Positions 1 through 9,939 of a DNA stretch of 64,000 nt are shown piece by piece. The notes below the pieces were generated by a model. It saw only the letters and a program-made list of their open reading frames with translations, ran no database searches and had not been told where the DNA came from. The stretch's first letter is position 1. Each line of letters starts with the position of its first letter. The position numbers were made by a program, and so were the translations under genes. Origin of the DNA: Oceanicaulis sp. MMSF_3324 (GTDB lineage Bacteria > Pseudomonadota > Alphaproteobacteria > Caulobacterales > Maricaulaceae); the NCBI RefSeq assembly GCF_030733545.1, contig NZ_JASHIU010000008.1:99099-163098 (forward strand). The letters run 5' to 3'.

Positions 1-200
1 ACCATGTCGGACTCGTTGATGGCTTTCCAGCCGGCGATGGACGAACCATCGAACATGGAGCCTTCTTCGAAGAAATCTTCATCGACCATGTCCACGTCAA
101 ACGTGACGTGTTGCAGCTTGCCGCGAGGGTCTGTGAAGCGCAGGTCGACGAACTCGACGTCTTCATCCTTGATTTGTTTGAGGATCTTGTCTGCAGACAT
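1..200 (-). CDS. glnA: Glutamine synthetase type I, N-terminal part (runs off the window)
   Basis: Only about the first 66 residues are inside the window. They carry the typical start of bacterial glutamine synthetase: a lysine-rich helix, [20 protein letters not shown], then the FDGSSI(A)GW segment of the beta-grasp domain. The enzyme makes glutamine from glutamate, ammonia and ATP. It lies 56 bp downstream of glnB on the same strand, the usual alphaproteobacterial glnB-glnA operon, so the pair is probably co-transcribed and nitrogen-regulated. No NtrC or sigma-54 site was convincingly visible. Confidence 0.95.
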   Translation of the reverse strand, partial: MSADKILKQIKDEDVEFVDLRFTDPRGKLQHVTFDVDMVDEDFFEEGSMFDGSSIAGWKAINESDM

Positions 201-256
201 GGTCGTATCCTTAGTTGCTGACTGTGGGTGCTGGCGGACGGTTGGAAACTGTGTGC

Positions 257-622
<366 letters not shown>

Positions 623-742
623 CTAAAGAACACGGTCTGCATCGCAAGTCATCGTGTCGCGGCGCAGATGCGCAAAAACGCGAATGTTTCATTTGTGAGC
701 GCGGATGCTCGATTGTAGAGCAAATATCAGGAGCCGGGCGGA

Positions 743-2275
743 ATGACCGAGCAACCCCACGCCATATTGACGGTTTCAGCCATGGCGAAAGCTGATGCCT
801 TCGCCATTGAACAGGGTGTTTCGGGCTGGCGTCTGATGCAGATGGCGGGTCGCCAGGCGGCGCAGGCCATCATGGACAGATGGGCGCCGCGCCCGACCGT
901 TGTCCTGTGTGGACCGGGCAATAATGGAGGCGATGGCTGGGTCATTGCCACGTCCTTGAGTTCGGCGGGATGGCCCGTGGAAGTCTGTTCGCTCGCTACT
1001 CCATCAGAGCTGCAAGGAGATGCGCGCAGGGCGTCTGAAAGATGGGGAGGCGAGGTCCGGACGCTTGGAGCATGCGATCTCAGCGGCTTTGGGCTGGTTG
1101 TGGATGCTCTGTTTGGAGCCGGGCTCAATCGACCGCTGGAAGGTGAGGCGGCGCGTCTGGCCCGAGACAGCCAGTCTCATGACGGGGTTTGCGTTGCGAT
1201 TGATACGCCGAGCGGCCTGTCCGGTGATCTGACGCCCATGGATGGCCCTGTCTTCCGGTCTGATCTGACAGTGACGTTTCACCGCTACAAACAAGCCCAT
1301 CTTCTCTCGCCCGCGCGCGCTCAATGCGGGGAGGTGGTGCTGTGTGACATAGGAATACCAGAGGGATGGTCTGAAGCCGCGCCGTCCTGTGCGACAGTGA
1401 ACCACCCAGATTTGTGGCCCATACCTGGCGCAGACGTGCAAACAGATGCGCACAAGCACAGCCGGGGTCGACTTTGCGTACTGGCCGGCGGATATGGCGC
1501 CACGGGCGCGGCGCGGCTGGCGGCTCGGGCTGGACAGATTGGCGGCGCCGGCTTCGTAACTTTGCTGTCGGGGCAGGGGGCGCTGAATGAAATCGCCTCT
1601 GCTTCAGACAGCCTGGTCGCGCGATCGTATGAGTCCGCTGAGGACTTCGCAGACGTGCTCGGGGCGCACCGCGCCAGCGCCGCCGTGATGGGGCCGGGCG
1701 CTGGCGTCAATGACAGGCTCAAGGCCAAGGTGCGATCGGCGCTGTGCCAAGAGATCCCGCTGGTGCTGGACGCCGACGCCTTGAGCGTCTTCGAGGACGA
1801 GCCGGAGGCGCTCTTTGAGGGCTTGCATGACCAATGCGTGCTGACGCCTCACGCAGGGGAGTTCGCACGCCTGTTCCCGGACCTGACGGGGGAGGCGACT
1901 GACGCCACCAAGATCGAGAGGGCTCGCCAGGCCGCCATGCGAAGCGGCGCGGTTATCGTCTTCAAGGGCGCGGACACTGTCATCGCCGCACCTGATGGTG
2001 ATGTGCGGGTCAATGTTCATGCCAGTCCGCGTCTTGCGACAGCGGGCACGGGCGATGTGCTGGCGGGGCTGATCGGCGCATTCCTCGCGCAGGGTGAAAG
2101 CGCGTATGACGCCGCATCCGCAGCGGTCTATGTCCACGGGGACGCAGGGCGGCGTCTGGGTGTGGGGAGCAGTGTGGATACGGTGCTGGCGCAATTGCCC
2201 CACGCGCTTGATTGCGTCGCCAGCCAGCAATTGCGCAAAGCGGCTCTGCGCAGATTGATGCGTGCGCCGGTGTAG
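743..2275 (+). CDS. nnrD: Bifunctional NAD(P)H-hydrate epimerase / ADP-dependent NAD(P)H-hydrate dehydratase
   Basis: 510 residues, the usual size of the fused bacterial YjeF protein. The N-terminal YjeF_N epimerase half (about 1-210) contains GPGNNGGDG at residues 57-65. The C-terminal ribokinase-like dehydratase half (about 230-490) contains LTPHAGEF near 366 and TAGTGDVLAGL near 431, the nucleotide-binding and catalytic signature. The enzyme repairs hydrated NADH and NADPH. A purine-rich GGAGCCGGGCGG precedes the ATG. It points away from glnB and 67 bp separate it from the malic enzyme gene, so the two may share a transcript. Confidence 0.95.
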   Translation: MTEQPHAILTVSAMAKADAFAIEQGVSGWRLMQMAGRQAAQAIMDRWAPRPTVVLCGPGNNGGDGWVIATSLSSAGWPVEVCSLATPSELQGDARRASERWGGEVRTLGACDLSGFGLVVDALFGAGLNRPLEGEAARLARDSQSHDGVCVAIDTPSGLSGDLTPMDGPVFRSDLTVTFHRYKQAHLLSPARAQCGEVVLCDIGIPEGWSEAAPSCATVNHPDLWPIPGADVQTDAHKHSRGRLCVLAGGYGATGAARLAARAGQIGGAGFVTLLSGQGALNEIASASDSLVARSYESAEDFADVLGAHRASAAVMGPGAGVNDRLKAKVRSALCQEIPLVLDADALSVFEDEPEALFEGLHDQCVLTPHAGEFARLFPDLTGEATDATKIERARQAAMRSGAVIVFKGADTVIAAPDGDVRVNVHASPRLATAGTGDVLAGLIGAFLAQGESAYDAASAAVYVHGDAGRRLGVGSSVDTVLAQLPHALDCVASQQLRKAALRRLMRAPV

Positions 2276-2342
2276 CAAGCGGACCCGCAGACGCGTATAG
2301 CTCACCTACCTGTCCACCCAACCAGATAGATCCATCATCGCC

Positions 2343-4613
2343 ATGTCCGAAAAAGAAAAGTTCTCCTCGACCGACGTTGACGCGCTGGAGTTTCACCGCG
2401 CGAGCCCGCCGGGCAAGGTGGCGATGCTCCCGACCAAGCCGATGGCGACTCAACGCGATCTGGCCTTGGCGTATTCGCCAGGCGTGGCGGCGCCGGTGCG
2501 CGCCATCGCCGAGAACCCCGACGCTGTCTACGACTATACGTCCAAGGGCAATACCGTGGCTGTCGTCTCGAACGGCACGGCGATCCTGGGACTCGGCAAT
2601 CTGGGCGCTGCGGCCTCCAAGCCGGTGATGGAAGGCAAGGCGGTCCTGTTCAAGCGCTTCGCCGATATTGATGGCTTTGATCTCGAGATCAATTACACCG
2701 ACCCGGACAAGTTCGTGGATTGCGTCGCCGGCTTCGGCGACAGCTTTGGCGGGATCAATCTTGAAGACATCAAGAGCCCGGAATGCTTCGAGATCGAGGC
2801 GCGCTTGCGCGATAAGCTCGATATTCCTGTGTTCCACGACGACCAGCATGGCACCGCCATCATCGCTGCTGCCGGTCTGATCAATGCCTGCCATCTGACC
2901 GATCGCAAGTTCGAGGACGTCAAGCTGGTGCTCTGTGGCGCCGGGGCGGCCGGGCTGTCGGTTCTGGAGCTGGTCAAGTCGCTGGGCGTCCAGCATGACA
3001 ATGTCACGGTCGTGGATGTGAACGGCGTGGTCCATACGGGCCGCAATGACCTTCATGACCGACTGGCCCAGCATGCGCGCGAGACCGATCTGCGCACGCT
3101 CAAGGAAGCCATGGTCGACGCCGATATTTTCCTGGGGCTGTCCGCCGGCGGGATTGTGAGCCAGGACATGGTGAAATCCATGGCGGCTGACCCGATCCTG
3201 TTCGCCATGGCCAACCCCACACCGGAAATCATGCCCGATGAGGTGCGTGCGGCGCGGTCAGACGCGATCATCGCCACGGGCCGCTCTGATTTCCCCAATC
3301 AGGTCAATAATGTCCTGGGCTTTCCTTATATTTTCCGCGGCGCGCTGGATGTGCGGGCGCGGACGATCAATGAGGAGATGAAGCTGGCGGCCGCCCGGGC
3401 GCTGGCCGATCTGGCGCGCCAGGACGTGCCCGATGAAGTGTCCACCGCAAACAAGTCCGATGGCGGTTTGCGCTTTGGCCGCGATTACATCATTCCGTCG
3501 CCCTTCGATCCGCGCCTGATCAGCTTCGTGCCGCCCTATGTGGCGCGTGCGGCTATCGAGACGGGCGTGGCGCGCATTCCGATCGAGGATGAAGAGAAGT
3601 ACCGCCAGTCCCTGGCGCGTCGTCTGGATCCCACCGCAGCGCTGCAACAGCGCGTCACACAGGCGATTTCGGGGTCGAACAAGCGCATCGTCTTCGCCGA
3701 GGGGGAAGAGCCGTCAGTGATCCGCGCCGCCTTCGCCTTCCAGTCCCAGGGGCTGGGTCAGGCCGTACTGGTGGCGCGCGAAGAGGTGGCCAAGGCGAAC
3801 ATGCGGTCTCTGGGGCTGCCCGATGACGTTCTGGAGATCCAGAACGCCCGCTTGTCCGACCGCAATGCCGATTATGCGGACTGGCTGTACAAGCGCTTGC
3901 AACGCCGGGGTTATCTGCGCCGCGACGTTCAGCGTCTTGTGAATAACGACCGGAATGTCTTTTCCGCTTGCATGCTTAAGTTCGAGGATGCGGACGGCAT
4001 GGTGACCGGCGTGACGCGCCACTTCACCAATACGATGAGTGATATCCGCCTTGTGCTCGATCCGGCGCCTGGCGGCCGGGTGATCGGCCTGACCGTGGCG
4101 CTGGCGCGGGGCAAGATGCTGGTGATCGCCGATACCAATGTGACCGAATTCCCGGACTCCGATGGTCTGGCGGACATCGCTGTGGGGGCCGCCCATGCCG
4201 CGCGCCGTCTGGGGCTCGATCCGCGCGTGGCCTTCATGAGCTATTCCACGTTCGGCAACCCGCCCGGCGAACGGACCACCAAGGTCCAGAGCGCCGTATC
4301 GCGTCTGGACGAGCTGGATCTCGATTTCGAGTATGAAGGCGAAATGGCCGTCGATATTGCGCTCGATCCCAACCATCGCGAGCGCTATCCCTTCTCGCGC
4401 CTCTCGGATGCCGCCAATGTGCTGGTCATGCCGGCGGTGCACTCCGCCTCCATCGCAGCCCGACTGCTCAAGTCAGCAGGCGGCGCGACGGTGATCGAAG
4501 GGCTTCTGATCGGCCTTGAGAAATCCGTGCAGGTCGCCCGGGTCGGCTCGAACGTCTCCGACATCGTCAACCTGGCCGGACTGGCGGCGTATGATCTGAA
4601 CCAGCATTCCTGA
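2343..4613 (+). CDS. maeB: NADP-dependent malic enzyme with C-terminal phosphotransacetylase-like domain
   Basis: 756 residues, typical of the long MaeB form. The malic domain and NAD(P)-binding domain occupy about 1-430, with FHDDQHGTA near residue 162 and the dinucleotide-binding GAGAAGLS near 198. A PTA/PTB-like domain follows (about 440-756); in MaeB it is regulatory and usually lacks transacetylase activity. The enzyme decarboxylates malate to pyruvate and supplies NADPH. A terminator-like hairpin follows the stop codon. Confidence 0.96.
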   Translation: MSEKEKFSSTDVDALEFHRASPPGKVAMLPTKPMATQRDLALAYSPGVAAPVRAIAENPDAVYDYTSKGNTVAVVSNGTAILGLGNLGAAASKPVMEGKAVLFKRFADIDGFDLEINYTDPDKFVDCVAGFGDSFGGINLEDIKSPECFEIEARLRDKLDIPVFHDDQHGTAIIAAAGLINACHLTDRKFEDVKLVLCGAGAAGLSVLELVKSLGVQHDNVTVVDVNGVVHTGRNDLHDRLAQHARETDLRTLKEAMVDADIFLGLSAGGIVSQDMVKSMAADPILFAMANPTPEIMPDEVRAARSDAIIATGRSDFPNQVNNVLGFPYIFRGALDVRARTINEEMKLAAARALADLARQDVPDEVSTANKSDGGLRFGRDYIIPSPFDPRLISFVPPYVARAAIETGVARIPIEDEEKYRQSLARRLDPTAALQQRVTQAISGSNKRIVFAEGEEPSVIRAAFAFQSQGLGQAVLVAREEVAKANMRSLGLPDDVLEIQNARLSDRNADYADWLYKRLQRRGYLRRDVQRLVNNDRNVFSACMLKFEDADGMVTGVTRHFTNTMSDIRLVLDPAPGGRVIGLTVALARGKMLVIADTNVTEFPDSDGLADIAVGAAHAARRLGLDPRVAFMSYSTFGNPPGERTTKVQSAVSRLDELDLDFEYEGEMAVDIALDPNHRERYPFSRLSDAANVLVMPAVHSASIAARLLKSAGGATVIEGLLIGLEKSVQVARVGSNVSDIVNLAGLAAYDLNQHS

Positions 4614-4641
4614 CGGCTGAGGAAACCCGCCGGTCAGTTTT
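4610..4641 (+). terminator. Probable rho-independent terminator after maeB
   Basis: An imperfect stem (CTGAC-GGC with GCCGGTCAG, one bulged base) is followed by TTTTC and begins at the maeB stop codon. The stem is short, so strength is uncertain. Confidence 0.45.
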
Positions 4642-4745
4642 CGACAATCACGAATAGACGTTTTCCAGTCCAGCCATGGAACAGCGCCGGAGGGCATCCT
4701 ACCTTTGGCGCTGTTTGATTTTTCCGACTTCAAGAAAGCGTTCTC

Positions 4746-6110
4746 ATGGCCTCCACCCGCGCCTCGAACGATCTGACCCAGGGGTCGGTCTTCCGTCACA
4801 TCATGCGCCTGGTCGCGCCGATGAGCTTCGGCATACTGGCCATGATGCTGGTGGGCGTGATTGACGCCTACTGGGTCGGGCGCCTGGGCACCGATCAGCA
4901 AGCCGCCGTCCAGTTCGTCTTTCCGGTCTCGATGCTGGTGATGAGCATTTCCATCGGTCTGGGCGCTGGCGCCGTCTCGGTGGTGGCGCGCGCTGCCGGC
5001 CGGGGCGACGGAGAATCCACCAAACGCGTGGCGACAGATGCGCTCAGCCTGTCCTTCATCGTGGTGCTGATTGTCAGCCTGATCGGCATTCCCCTGATCG
5101 GGCCGGTCTTCCGGGCCATGGGCGCCACCGATCAGATGATGCCCTATGTGCGCGAATACATGACGATCTGGTTCGCCGGGGCGGTCTTCATGGTCGGCCC
5201 CATGGTGGCCAGCAATCTGTTGCGCGCCATGGGCGACGCCATCGTGCCCAGCGTGATCATGATCATCGCGGCCTTCATCAACATGATCCTCGATCCGATC
5301 CTGATCTTTGGCCTGGGGCCCATACCCGCGCTTGAGGTAACCGGCGCGGCGCTGGCGACCCTGATTGCGAACATGGCGGTGTTCCTGATCGCGCTGGGCG
5401 TTCTGGTGTTTCGCGAGAAACTGCTCGATTTCAGCTGGCCCGGTTTTGATACCTTGTTCTGGAACTGGCGCGAAATCGCCCGCATCGGTGCGCCGGCATC
5501 GGGATCGAACATGATCGGGCCGCTCGCCAACACCATGGTGTTCGCCGCCATGGCGCCTTTTGGAGAGCCTGCGGTCGCCGGCCTGGGCGTGGGCATGCGG
5601 GTCGAAGCGCTGGCCCTGATCCCGCTGTTCGCGTTGTCGGGCTCAATCGGACCGATTACGGGACAGAATGGCGGCGCGGGTCTTGATCACCGGGTGCGTG
5701 AGGCATTCTTGAAATCCTTCCTGTTCTGCGCCGGCTGGGGGCTAGCGATGGCGGTGCTGCTGTTCGGGCTAAGCCGTTTTCTCGCTCCGGTCTTTCTGCC
5801 CTCAGCTGACGGCCAGGCCATTGCCAGCAGCTATTGGGCGATCGCTCCGTTCTCCATGGCCGGGTATGGCGTGGCGATGGCGGCGGCGGCCGGGTTCAAT
5901 GGTCTGGGCCGCCCTCTGATCGGCGTGGCGTGCAATGCCTTCCGCGGGCTCGCGCTGATCATTCCCCTGGCCTGGTTGGGCAACTGGCTGGGCGGGGCGA
6001 CAGGCGTGATCTGGGGCCTGTTCGCGGCCAACTTGATCGCCGGTGTGGTGATTGCGTTCCTGGTCCTGAAGTTTGCGCCTCTGACCGCCGAGGACGGCCG
6101 CAAGCGCTAG
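4746..6110 (+). CDS. MATE family multidrug/metabolite exporter
   Basis: A 454-residue polytopic membrane protein with about 12 hydrophobic segments in two related halves. The first half begins with the MATE-like LVAPMSFGILAMMLVGVIDA, containing the conserved region around helix 1-2, and continues with AYWVGRLGTDQQAA. These exporters use Na+ or H+ gradients to extrude cationic compounds. The substrate cannot be predicted. The gene stands alone, 132 bp after maeB, and converges with the next gene with only 6 bp between stop codons. Confidence 0.92.
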   Translation: MASTRASNDLTQGSVFRHIMRLVAPMSFGILAMMLVGVIDAYWVGRLGTDQQAAVQFVFPVSMLVMSISIGLGAGAVSVVARAAGRGDGESTKRVATDALSLSFIVVLIVSLIGIPLIGPVFRAMGATDQMMPYVREYMTIWFAGAVFMVGPMVASNLLRAMGDAIVPSVIMIIAAFINMILDPILIFGLGPIPALEVTGAALATLIANMAVFLIALGVLVFREKLLDFSWPGFDTLFWNWREIARIGAPASGSNMIGPLANTMVFAAMAPFGEPAVAGLGVGMRVEALALIPLFALSGSIGPITGQNGGAGLDHRVREAFLKSFLFCAGWGLAMAVLLFGLSRFLAPVFLPSADGQAIASSYWAIAPFSMAGYGVAMAAAAGFNGLGRPLIGVACNAFRGLALIIPLAWLGNWLGGATGVIWGLFAANLIAGVVIAFLVLKFAPLTAEDGRKR

Positions 6111-6116
6111 GTCCGC

Positions 6117-6989
6117 TCAGGCCGTCACGTCCAGACCCGCTGGAGCGGACAATTCCCCGCGCTCGATCATCTTGATCTGAAGGCGGACGCCGATCAGCTC
6201 GTCCTGAACGTCACGGGTGTAATCGGTGACGTCCTCATCAAGCGTCTTGAGCGCCTTGTCGAGCGTTTCAAAAGCGCTGTCACGCGCCTTGTCGCGCTCC
6301 AGGAAAGCGGACTGGATCCTGGCGGTTTCGAACAATTCCTTGATCTTGCGCTTGAGCCCGTCAACTGACTGGACAAACGCTTCATCACCCATCAGCGCGC
6401 CGAGGCGCGCCTCAAGATCATCGAGCGACGCGCGCGCCGGTTCAGGTGCGGATGCTGGACCAGCCATGGGGTCGGTCGCGCGAGCGGCTTCTTCAGCCTC
6501 TACCTCTGCGGCGACAGTCGTCGCGTCCTGCTCCGAGTCGGTCTCAGCTGAAAGCGCGTCGTCTGCTGGGGCTGTCCGCGTTTCAGAAGGCGCTGGGGCC
6601 GCCGCCGGGGCGGTCAGGCCAGCGCCGCCGACCGTCTGCATGTCTCCGCCCGCCTCTTTATAGGCCTTGAGCGCGGATTTGAGCTCCTTGACCAGATGCC
6701 GGAGGGCTTTGGCCATTTCCTTGGGGTTCTGGGCGTACAGCTCCTTGATGAGTTTGAGCTGTTCCCGAACGGCCTCGACCCGTTGGCGGGCCCGGTTGCG
6801 TGTGGCTTGCCGGTTCTCCTCCGGCGCCCGCTTCATGGCTTCAAGTGCTGCGCTAAGGCGGTCTTCAACCTCGCTTGTCGGCTTGTCGCCAAGAGAAGAC
6901 GTGAGAAGCGACGCACGCTTGTTTGCGCCCGACGCCACAGCGCCAGCGTTATAGAGTGTCGAGACATAAGAGGCGCTTACTGCGGCCAT
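6117..6989 (-). CDS. Hypothetical coiled-coil protein
   Basis: 290 residues with no recognised enzyme motif. Residues about 40-115 are charged and helical, rich in Lys/Arg/Glu/Ala with heptad-like spacing. An Ala/Pro/Glu-rich low-complexity linker covers about 125-190. A second helical segment covers about 195-275 (LDDLEARLGALMGDEAFVQS and following). There is no signal peptide or membrane segment, so it is probably cytoplasmic. The N-terminus (MAAVSASYVSTLYNAGAVAS) resembles start regions of uncharacterised Maricaulales proteins, but this is only an impression. It is monocistronic and its function is unknown. Confidence 0.75.
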   Translation of the reverse strand: MAAVSASYVSTLYNAGAVASGANKRASLLTSSLGDKPTSEVEDRLSAALEAMKRAPEENRQATRNRARQRVEAVREQLKLIKELYAQNPKEMAKALRHLVKELKSALKAYKEAGGDMQTVGGAGLTAPAAAPAPSETRTAPADDALSAETDSEQDATTVAAEVEAEEAARATDPMAGPASAPEPARASLDDLEARLGALMGDEAFVQSVDGLKRKIKELFETARIQSAFLERDKARDSAFETLDKALKTLDEDVTDYTRDVQDELIGVRLQIKMIERGELSAPAGLDVTA

Positions 6990-7051
6990 GCGGACTCCAT
7001 TCTGGAACCGTTACCCTGGCGCAAAGGGTTTAAAAGTCCGCTAGCGGCGCT

Positions 7052-7678
7052 TTATCGCCGTATCAGGACCACGGCCAGCTCGGCCTTGTCGTTCAGGCCG
7101 GGATGCGGGTAGACGCGCGGTTCGCTTTCAGGCCAGATCCAGCGCGTATCCGGAAACAGGGCTGTCATGGCCTCAAGGCTGCATCCGTATGGCGGCCCGC
7201 CCCATTTGTCTTTCTGCATGAACAACGCCAACAGTCCGCCGCCAGGCTTCAGGCTGGCATGCGCCATGGCTTCATAATCCTCCCGGCGCTTGGGATGGAT
7301 GGCGCACAGGAAGGTCTGCTCGTAGATCGCATCAAAACCGGTCTCCGGGCGCCAGGCGAGGGCGTCTGTCTCAATGGCGCGCGCTTTCACCTTTTCTGAT
7401 TGGAAACGCTCCAGCTGCCAGCGGATGGCGCTGGGGGCGATATCGGTTGCGGTCACTTCAAGCCCTTGTCGCGCCAGGAAAGCGGGCTCCTCACTGCGCC
7501 CGCATCCGGGCATCAGGACGCTTTGGCCGCTCTTGAGCACGTCCGCGTTGACCCAGTCGATTGCTGCAGGGTGCACGTCGTGGCGCTCCCAGGGCGCATC
7601 CTCAGCTTGAAACCGCGCTTCCCAATCCATGCCGCTGCGATCTTCAGAACGGGGCGTGTCGGGTTCGGAATGGGTCAT
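7052..7678 (-). CDS. SAM-dependent methyltransferase, thiopurine methyltransferase-like
   Basis: 208 residues from the chosen start. It has the class I methyltransferase glycine motif VLMPGCGRSEEPAFLARQG, then VTATDIAPSAI (acidic loop) and DAIYEQTFLCAIHP, which resembles the thiopurine S-methyltransferase / SAM-dependent halide methyltransferase family. The open frame extends to 7756, but AAGGCGAG lies six bases before the ATG at 7678, so I take that start. The substrate is unknown; members methylate thiols, halides, selenium or tellurium compounds. Confidence 0.85.
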   Translation of the reverse strand: MTHSEPDTPRSEDRSGMDWEARFQAEDAPWERHDVHPAAIDWVNADVLKSGQSVLMPGCGRSEEPAFLARQGLEVTATDIAPSAIRWQLERFQSEKVKARAIETDALAWRPETGFDAIYEQTFLCAIHPKRREDYEAMAHASLKPGGGLLALFMQKDKWGGPPYGCSLEAMTALFPDTRWIWPESEPRVYPHPGLNDKAELAVVLIRR

Positions 7679-7833
7679 GATCAGCTCGCCTTGCATATGC
7701 AAGCCTTCATGATGGCGCGCCGGAGCGTTTCGTCCACACCTCTGCGCAGAAGGCACTCAGCCTAGCCCTGAACGGCATAGCCTGATTGACCTTGGCTTGC
7801 GCCTGACGCTAATTCTGCCACCTGCCTTCTCGT

Positions 7834-7918
<85 letters not shown>

Positions 7919-8140
7919 TTATACCTGATCTTCAAGCCCGTCCGGGCTTTCGCTCCTCGCTGTCGCTGCGGGCGGCTGTTCGCCTTGCGAACCGTTCCGG
8001 TTCGAGATTGGTCTGCTTGTGCGCAACCATTTCTCTCATGACCCCCGCACTCCGATCGGTCGATCATTGTAGCGTAGTAGGCGCGCGGTTGCGTGCGCCA
8101 GCCTATCGGGCACGGTTTTCCTGAGTTGCACCCAGATACA
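7919..8140. other. Non-coding stretch after tRNA-Leu
   Basis: I see no credible gene in this stretch. It contains several short GC-rich inverted repeats (AGCCCGTCCGGGCT; AACCGTTCCGGTT) but no integrase remnant or duplicated tRNA end, so it gives no support for an inserted element here. Confidence 0.5.
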
Positions 8141-8179
8141 ATTCGGGCGCTGGAATGGGGAGTGTTCCAGCGCCCGAAT
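8141..8179 (-). terminator. Strong hairpin, probable terminator of the PRC/Pmp3 operon
   Basis: A perfect 15-bp stem pairs ATTCGGGCGCTGGAA (8141-8155) with 8165-8179 around a 9-nt loop, 12 bp past the Pmp3 stop codon. There is no clear T-run, so it may act as an RNA 3'-end protector or a weak intrinsic terminator. Confidence 0.55.
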
Positions 8180-8191
8180 GCGGTTTATGGC

Positions 8192-8383
8192 CTAGCGGCG
8201 GGTGGCGATGATCCAGACGGCGTGGATGATGCCCGGCACATACCCGAACAGGGTCAGAAGAATGTTGAGCCAGAAATGAAGGCCCAGGCCGACCTGGAAG
8301 AACACCCCGAGCGGGGGCAGCAGGATGGCCAGCAGAATGCGAAGCACATCACCACCGGTCGCGGTTGCTTGTTGCGAACTCAT
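8192..8383 (-). CDS. Pmp3/YqaE family small membrane proteolipid
   Basis: 63 residues with two transmembrane helices: DVLRILLAILLPPLGVFFQV and LNILLTLFGYVPGIIHAVWI. The family signature is the PPLGVF...G motif between the helices and GYxPGIIHAxWII near the end. Such proteins help maintain membrane potential under salt, cold or pH stress. The gene lies 23 bp after the PRC-barrel gene, has a good AAAGGAG ribosome site and no promoter of its own, so it is probably driven by the sigma-EcfG promoter at 9151-9175. Confidence 0.93.
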   Translation of the reverse strand: MSSQQATATGGDVLRILLAILLPPLGVFFQVGLGLHFWLNILLTLFGYVPGIIHAVWIIATRR

Positions 8384-8406
8384 AATCGTCTCCTTTACTC
8401 AAAAAT

Positions 8407-9114
8407 TTACGAGGCTGACGCGGCGCTCAGGAAGAGGGCGGTATCCCGTCCGGCCAACGCATCCAGTTGGGCGTCATTGACATTGGCGGCGACCGTCCAG
8501 CCGTCTGGCTGGTCATGATCGAACTGGAGCGTGCTCACGGGGAGACGTCCCTCAAGCGTGTCAAACGCCGCCCATCCTTGAGATTCAAAATGAACGGCCA
8601 TCACAGCTCCGCCCACGCTGATCTCGACATCTCCAACCGCAATCGCTTCTGAAGATGCGCTGACGGAGATGGGCGTGCCCATCATGGCGTTCACGGATCG
8701 AGCGTTGTCATATTCACTCGCCCAACCCAGCCCGATTGGACGATAGCCAGCCCCTTGACTGAGCAATTCGAAATCGGTGCTGTCAAAGTCCGCGCGCAAT
8801 GTTTGGCGACCGGGTCCGCCAGCGCGATAGACCAGATCGGCAGCAATGGCCGCGTCTCCACTCAGAAAGTGGGGGTTGTTCACCACCACAGCCTGGAGAT
8901 TGCCGGTCTCATCGAGCAAAAGGTCCTTGATCTGGACCTGGCCGTCCTCAAGCATCAAACGTGAGGACAGAAGGGTAGACGCCATATAATAGGTCTTTCC
9001 ATCGGCTGTTTGCTGAACGAATTGGGTCTCGCTCGCCGGGGGCGTCTGCGTGAAGGCGCCTGCCGATAGTCCGGCCAACGCTGCAGCTGCAGTCAGGATC
9101 ATGGCGGTCTTCAT
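8407..9114 (-). CDS. Exported PRC-barrel-like stress protein
   Basis: 235 residues with a Sec signal peptide (MKTAMILTAAAALAGLSAGA) and then a beta-rich body. YMASTLLSSRLMLEDGQVQIKDLLLDETGN is the layout of a PRC-barrel: a short strand, 'G..v..i.Dl..D..G', then the next strand. A second weaker unit follows (MMGTPISVSAS...VGDVEISVGG). PRC-barrels are usually cytoplasmic, whereas this one is predicted to be periplasmic. It is first in an operon with pmp3 and has its own sigma-EcfG promoter. Its function is unknown. Confidence 0.85.
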   Translation of the reverse strand: MKTAMILTAAAALAGLSAGAFTQTPPASETQFVQQTADGKTYYMASTLLSSRLMLEDGQVQIKDLLLDETGNLQAVVVNNPHFLSGDAAIAADLVYRAGGPGRQTLRADFDSTDFELLSQGAGYRPIGLGWASEYDNARSVNAMMGTPISVSASSEAIAVGDVEISVGGAVMAVHFESQGWAAFDTLEGRLPVSTLQFDHDQPDGWTVAANVNDAQLDALAGRDTALFLSAASAS

Positions 9115-9150
9115 CGGTCAGGCCTCCTTCGCTGTCAGGCTTGCCAATAA

Positions 9151-9175
9151 AACGTTCCCCAAGCTGACCGGTTCC
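9151..9175 (-). promoter_or_regulatory. sigma-EcfG promoter for PRC-barrel/pmp3 operon
   Basis: Read on the minus strand: GGAAC (9175-9171), 16 nt, CGTT (9154-9151), starting 37 bp before the ATG. It matches the alphaproteobacterial general-stress consensus exactly. Confidence 0.85.
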
Positions 9176-9198
9176 CGTTTTGGGTGAAATGCCTGTGA

Positions 9199-9238
9199 GA
9201 AAAAAAGTTGGCGGCCTCGAAAAAGGCCAAAGGCCGCC
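9199..9238 (-). terminator. Rho-independent terminator of the 9296-9850 gene
   Basis: On the minus strand GGCGGCCT pairs with AGGCCGCC around a 13-nt loop, followed by AAC and a seven-T run. It lies 57 bp past the stop codon. Confidence 0.75.
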
Positions 9239-9295
9239 GATAGTTAGAGTCGGCGACTTCGCAGGGTAATCATTTGAAATTCAAGGGCGGTGGGC

Positions 9296-9850
9296 TTACC
9301 AAGCCTGACGGTATGTGAGGCCGACAAAGCTTGATTCCGCCTCCCAGCTATTCTCGCCGAAGCGAATTTCACGCTCCTGGCGGATATAGCCTGCCGTAAT
9401 GGCGCCGTTATCGTTCATGGACATGCCAATACCTGCGAAGCCATCGGCCACACCGACTTCTCCGGCGACCCGCGTCAGGGCGCTGACGCCCCCGCCGCCC
9501 GGGCGCATGATCACGGTCTCCTGATCATAGGAGACGATTAGACTCAGCCGACGAATGGAGCGGAAAGCGATCGGATTGGTTTCAAGCTCCAGACCGAAAC
9601 CCAAGGTCGACAATTCATCACTGTCGTTCAGGCTTTCACTCTGCGCCGAAACAATCGGGATGAGAGTCGGGCTATGTTCCCCGCCCAACGGCACGGCCCA
9701 ACGGGTCTGGCTGGCGTCGCCGAACTCGGCGTGCAGCTGCTCCGTAAAACTGCGCAATATGGCTTTCGTGGAGGGGGCAGGATGCGGGAGGCGCGCGTCT
9801 GTGACCGGTGCGCCTTGCATAGCCAGCAACATTGCGGTCGTCACAAACAT
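9296..9850 (-). CDS. Small exported beta-barrel-like protein of the stress island
   Basis: 184 residues. A short hydrophobic start (MFVTTAMLLAMQGAPVTDA) looks like a signal peptide. The rest alternates short strands with Gly-rich turns and ends in ...FVGLTYRQAW. A C-terminal aromatic residue is typical of outer-membrane barrels recognised by BamA. The family is not recognised. A perfect sigma-EcfG promoter (9881-9905) precedes it and a terminator follows, so it is a monocistronic stress gene. A periplasmic beta-sandwich is the main alternative. Confidence 0.75.
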   Translation of the reverse strand: MFVTTAMLLAMQGAPVTDARLPHPAPSTKAILRSFTEQLHAEFGDASQTRWAVPLGGEHSPTLIPIVSAQSESLNDSDELSTLGFGLELETNPIAFRSIRRLSLIVSYDQETVIMRPGGGGVSALTRVAGEVGVADGFAGIGMSMNDNGAITAGYIRQEREIRFGENSWEAESSFVGLTYRQAW

Positions 9851-9880
9851 GCAGTCCTCCTAGTCCAGCCTCAATTCAGA

Positions 9881-9905
9881 AACGCATTTACAGAAAAGAT
9901 GTTCC
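9881..9905 (-). promoter_or_regulatory. sigma-EcfG promoter for the 9296-9850 gene
   Basis: On the minus strand GGAAC (9905-9901), 16-nt spacer, CGTT (9884-9881), starting 31 bp upstream of the ATG. Confidence 0.85.
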
Positions 9906-9939
9906 CGACTGAGTGCAGGCAGAGGAAGATTGATCGTGA

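Noticed and set aside
7020..7060. GGAAC at about 7004 upstream of the 6117-6989 gene
   Set aside because: Wrong orientation and no CGTT at 16-17 bp, so not a sigma-EcfG promoter.
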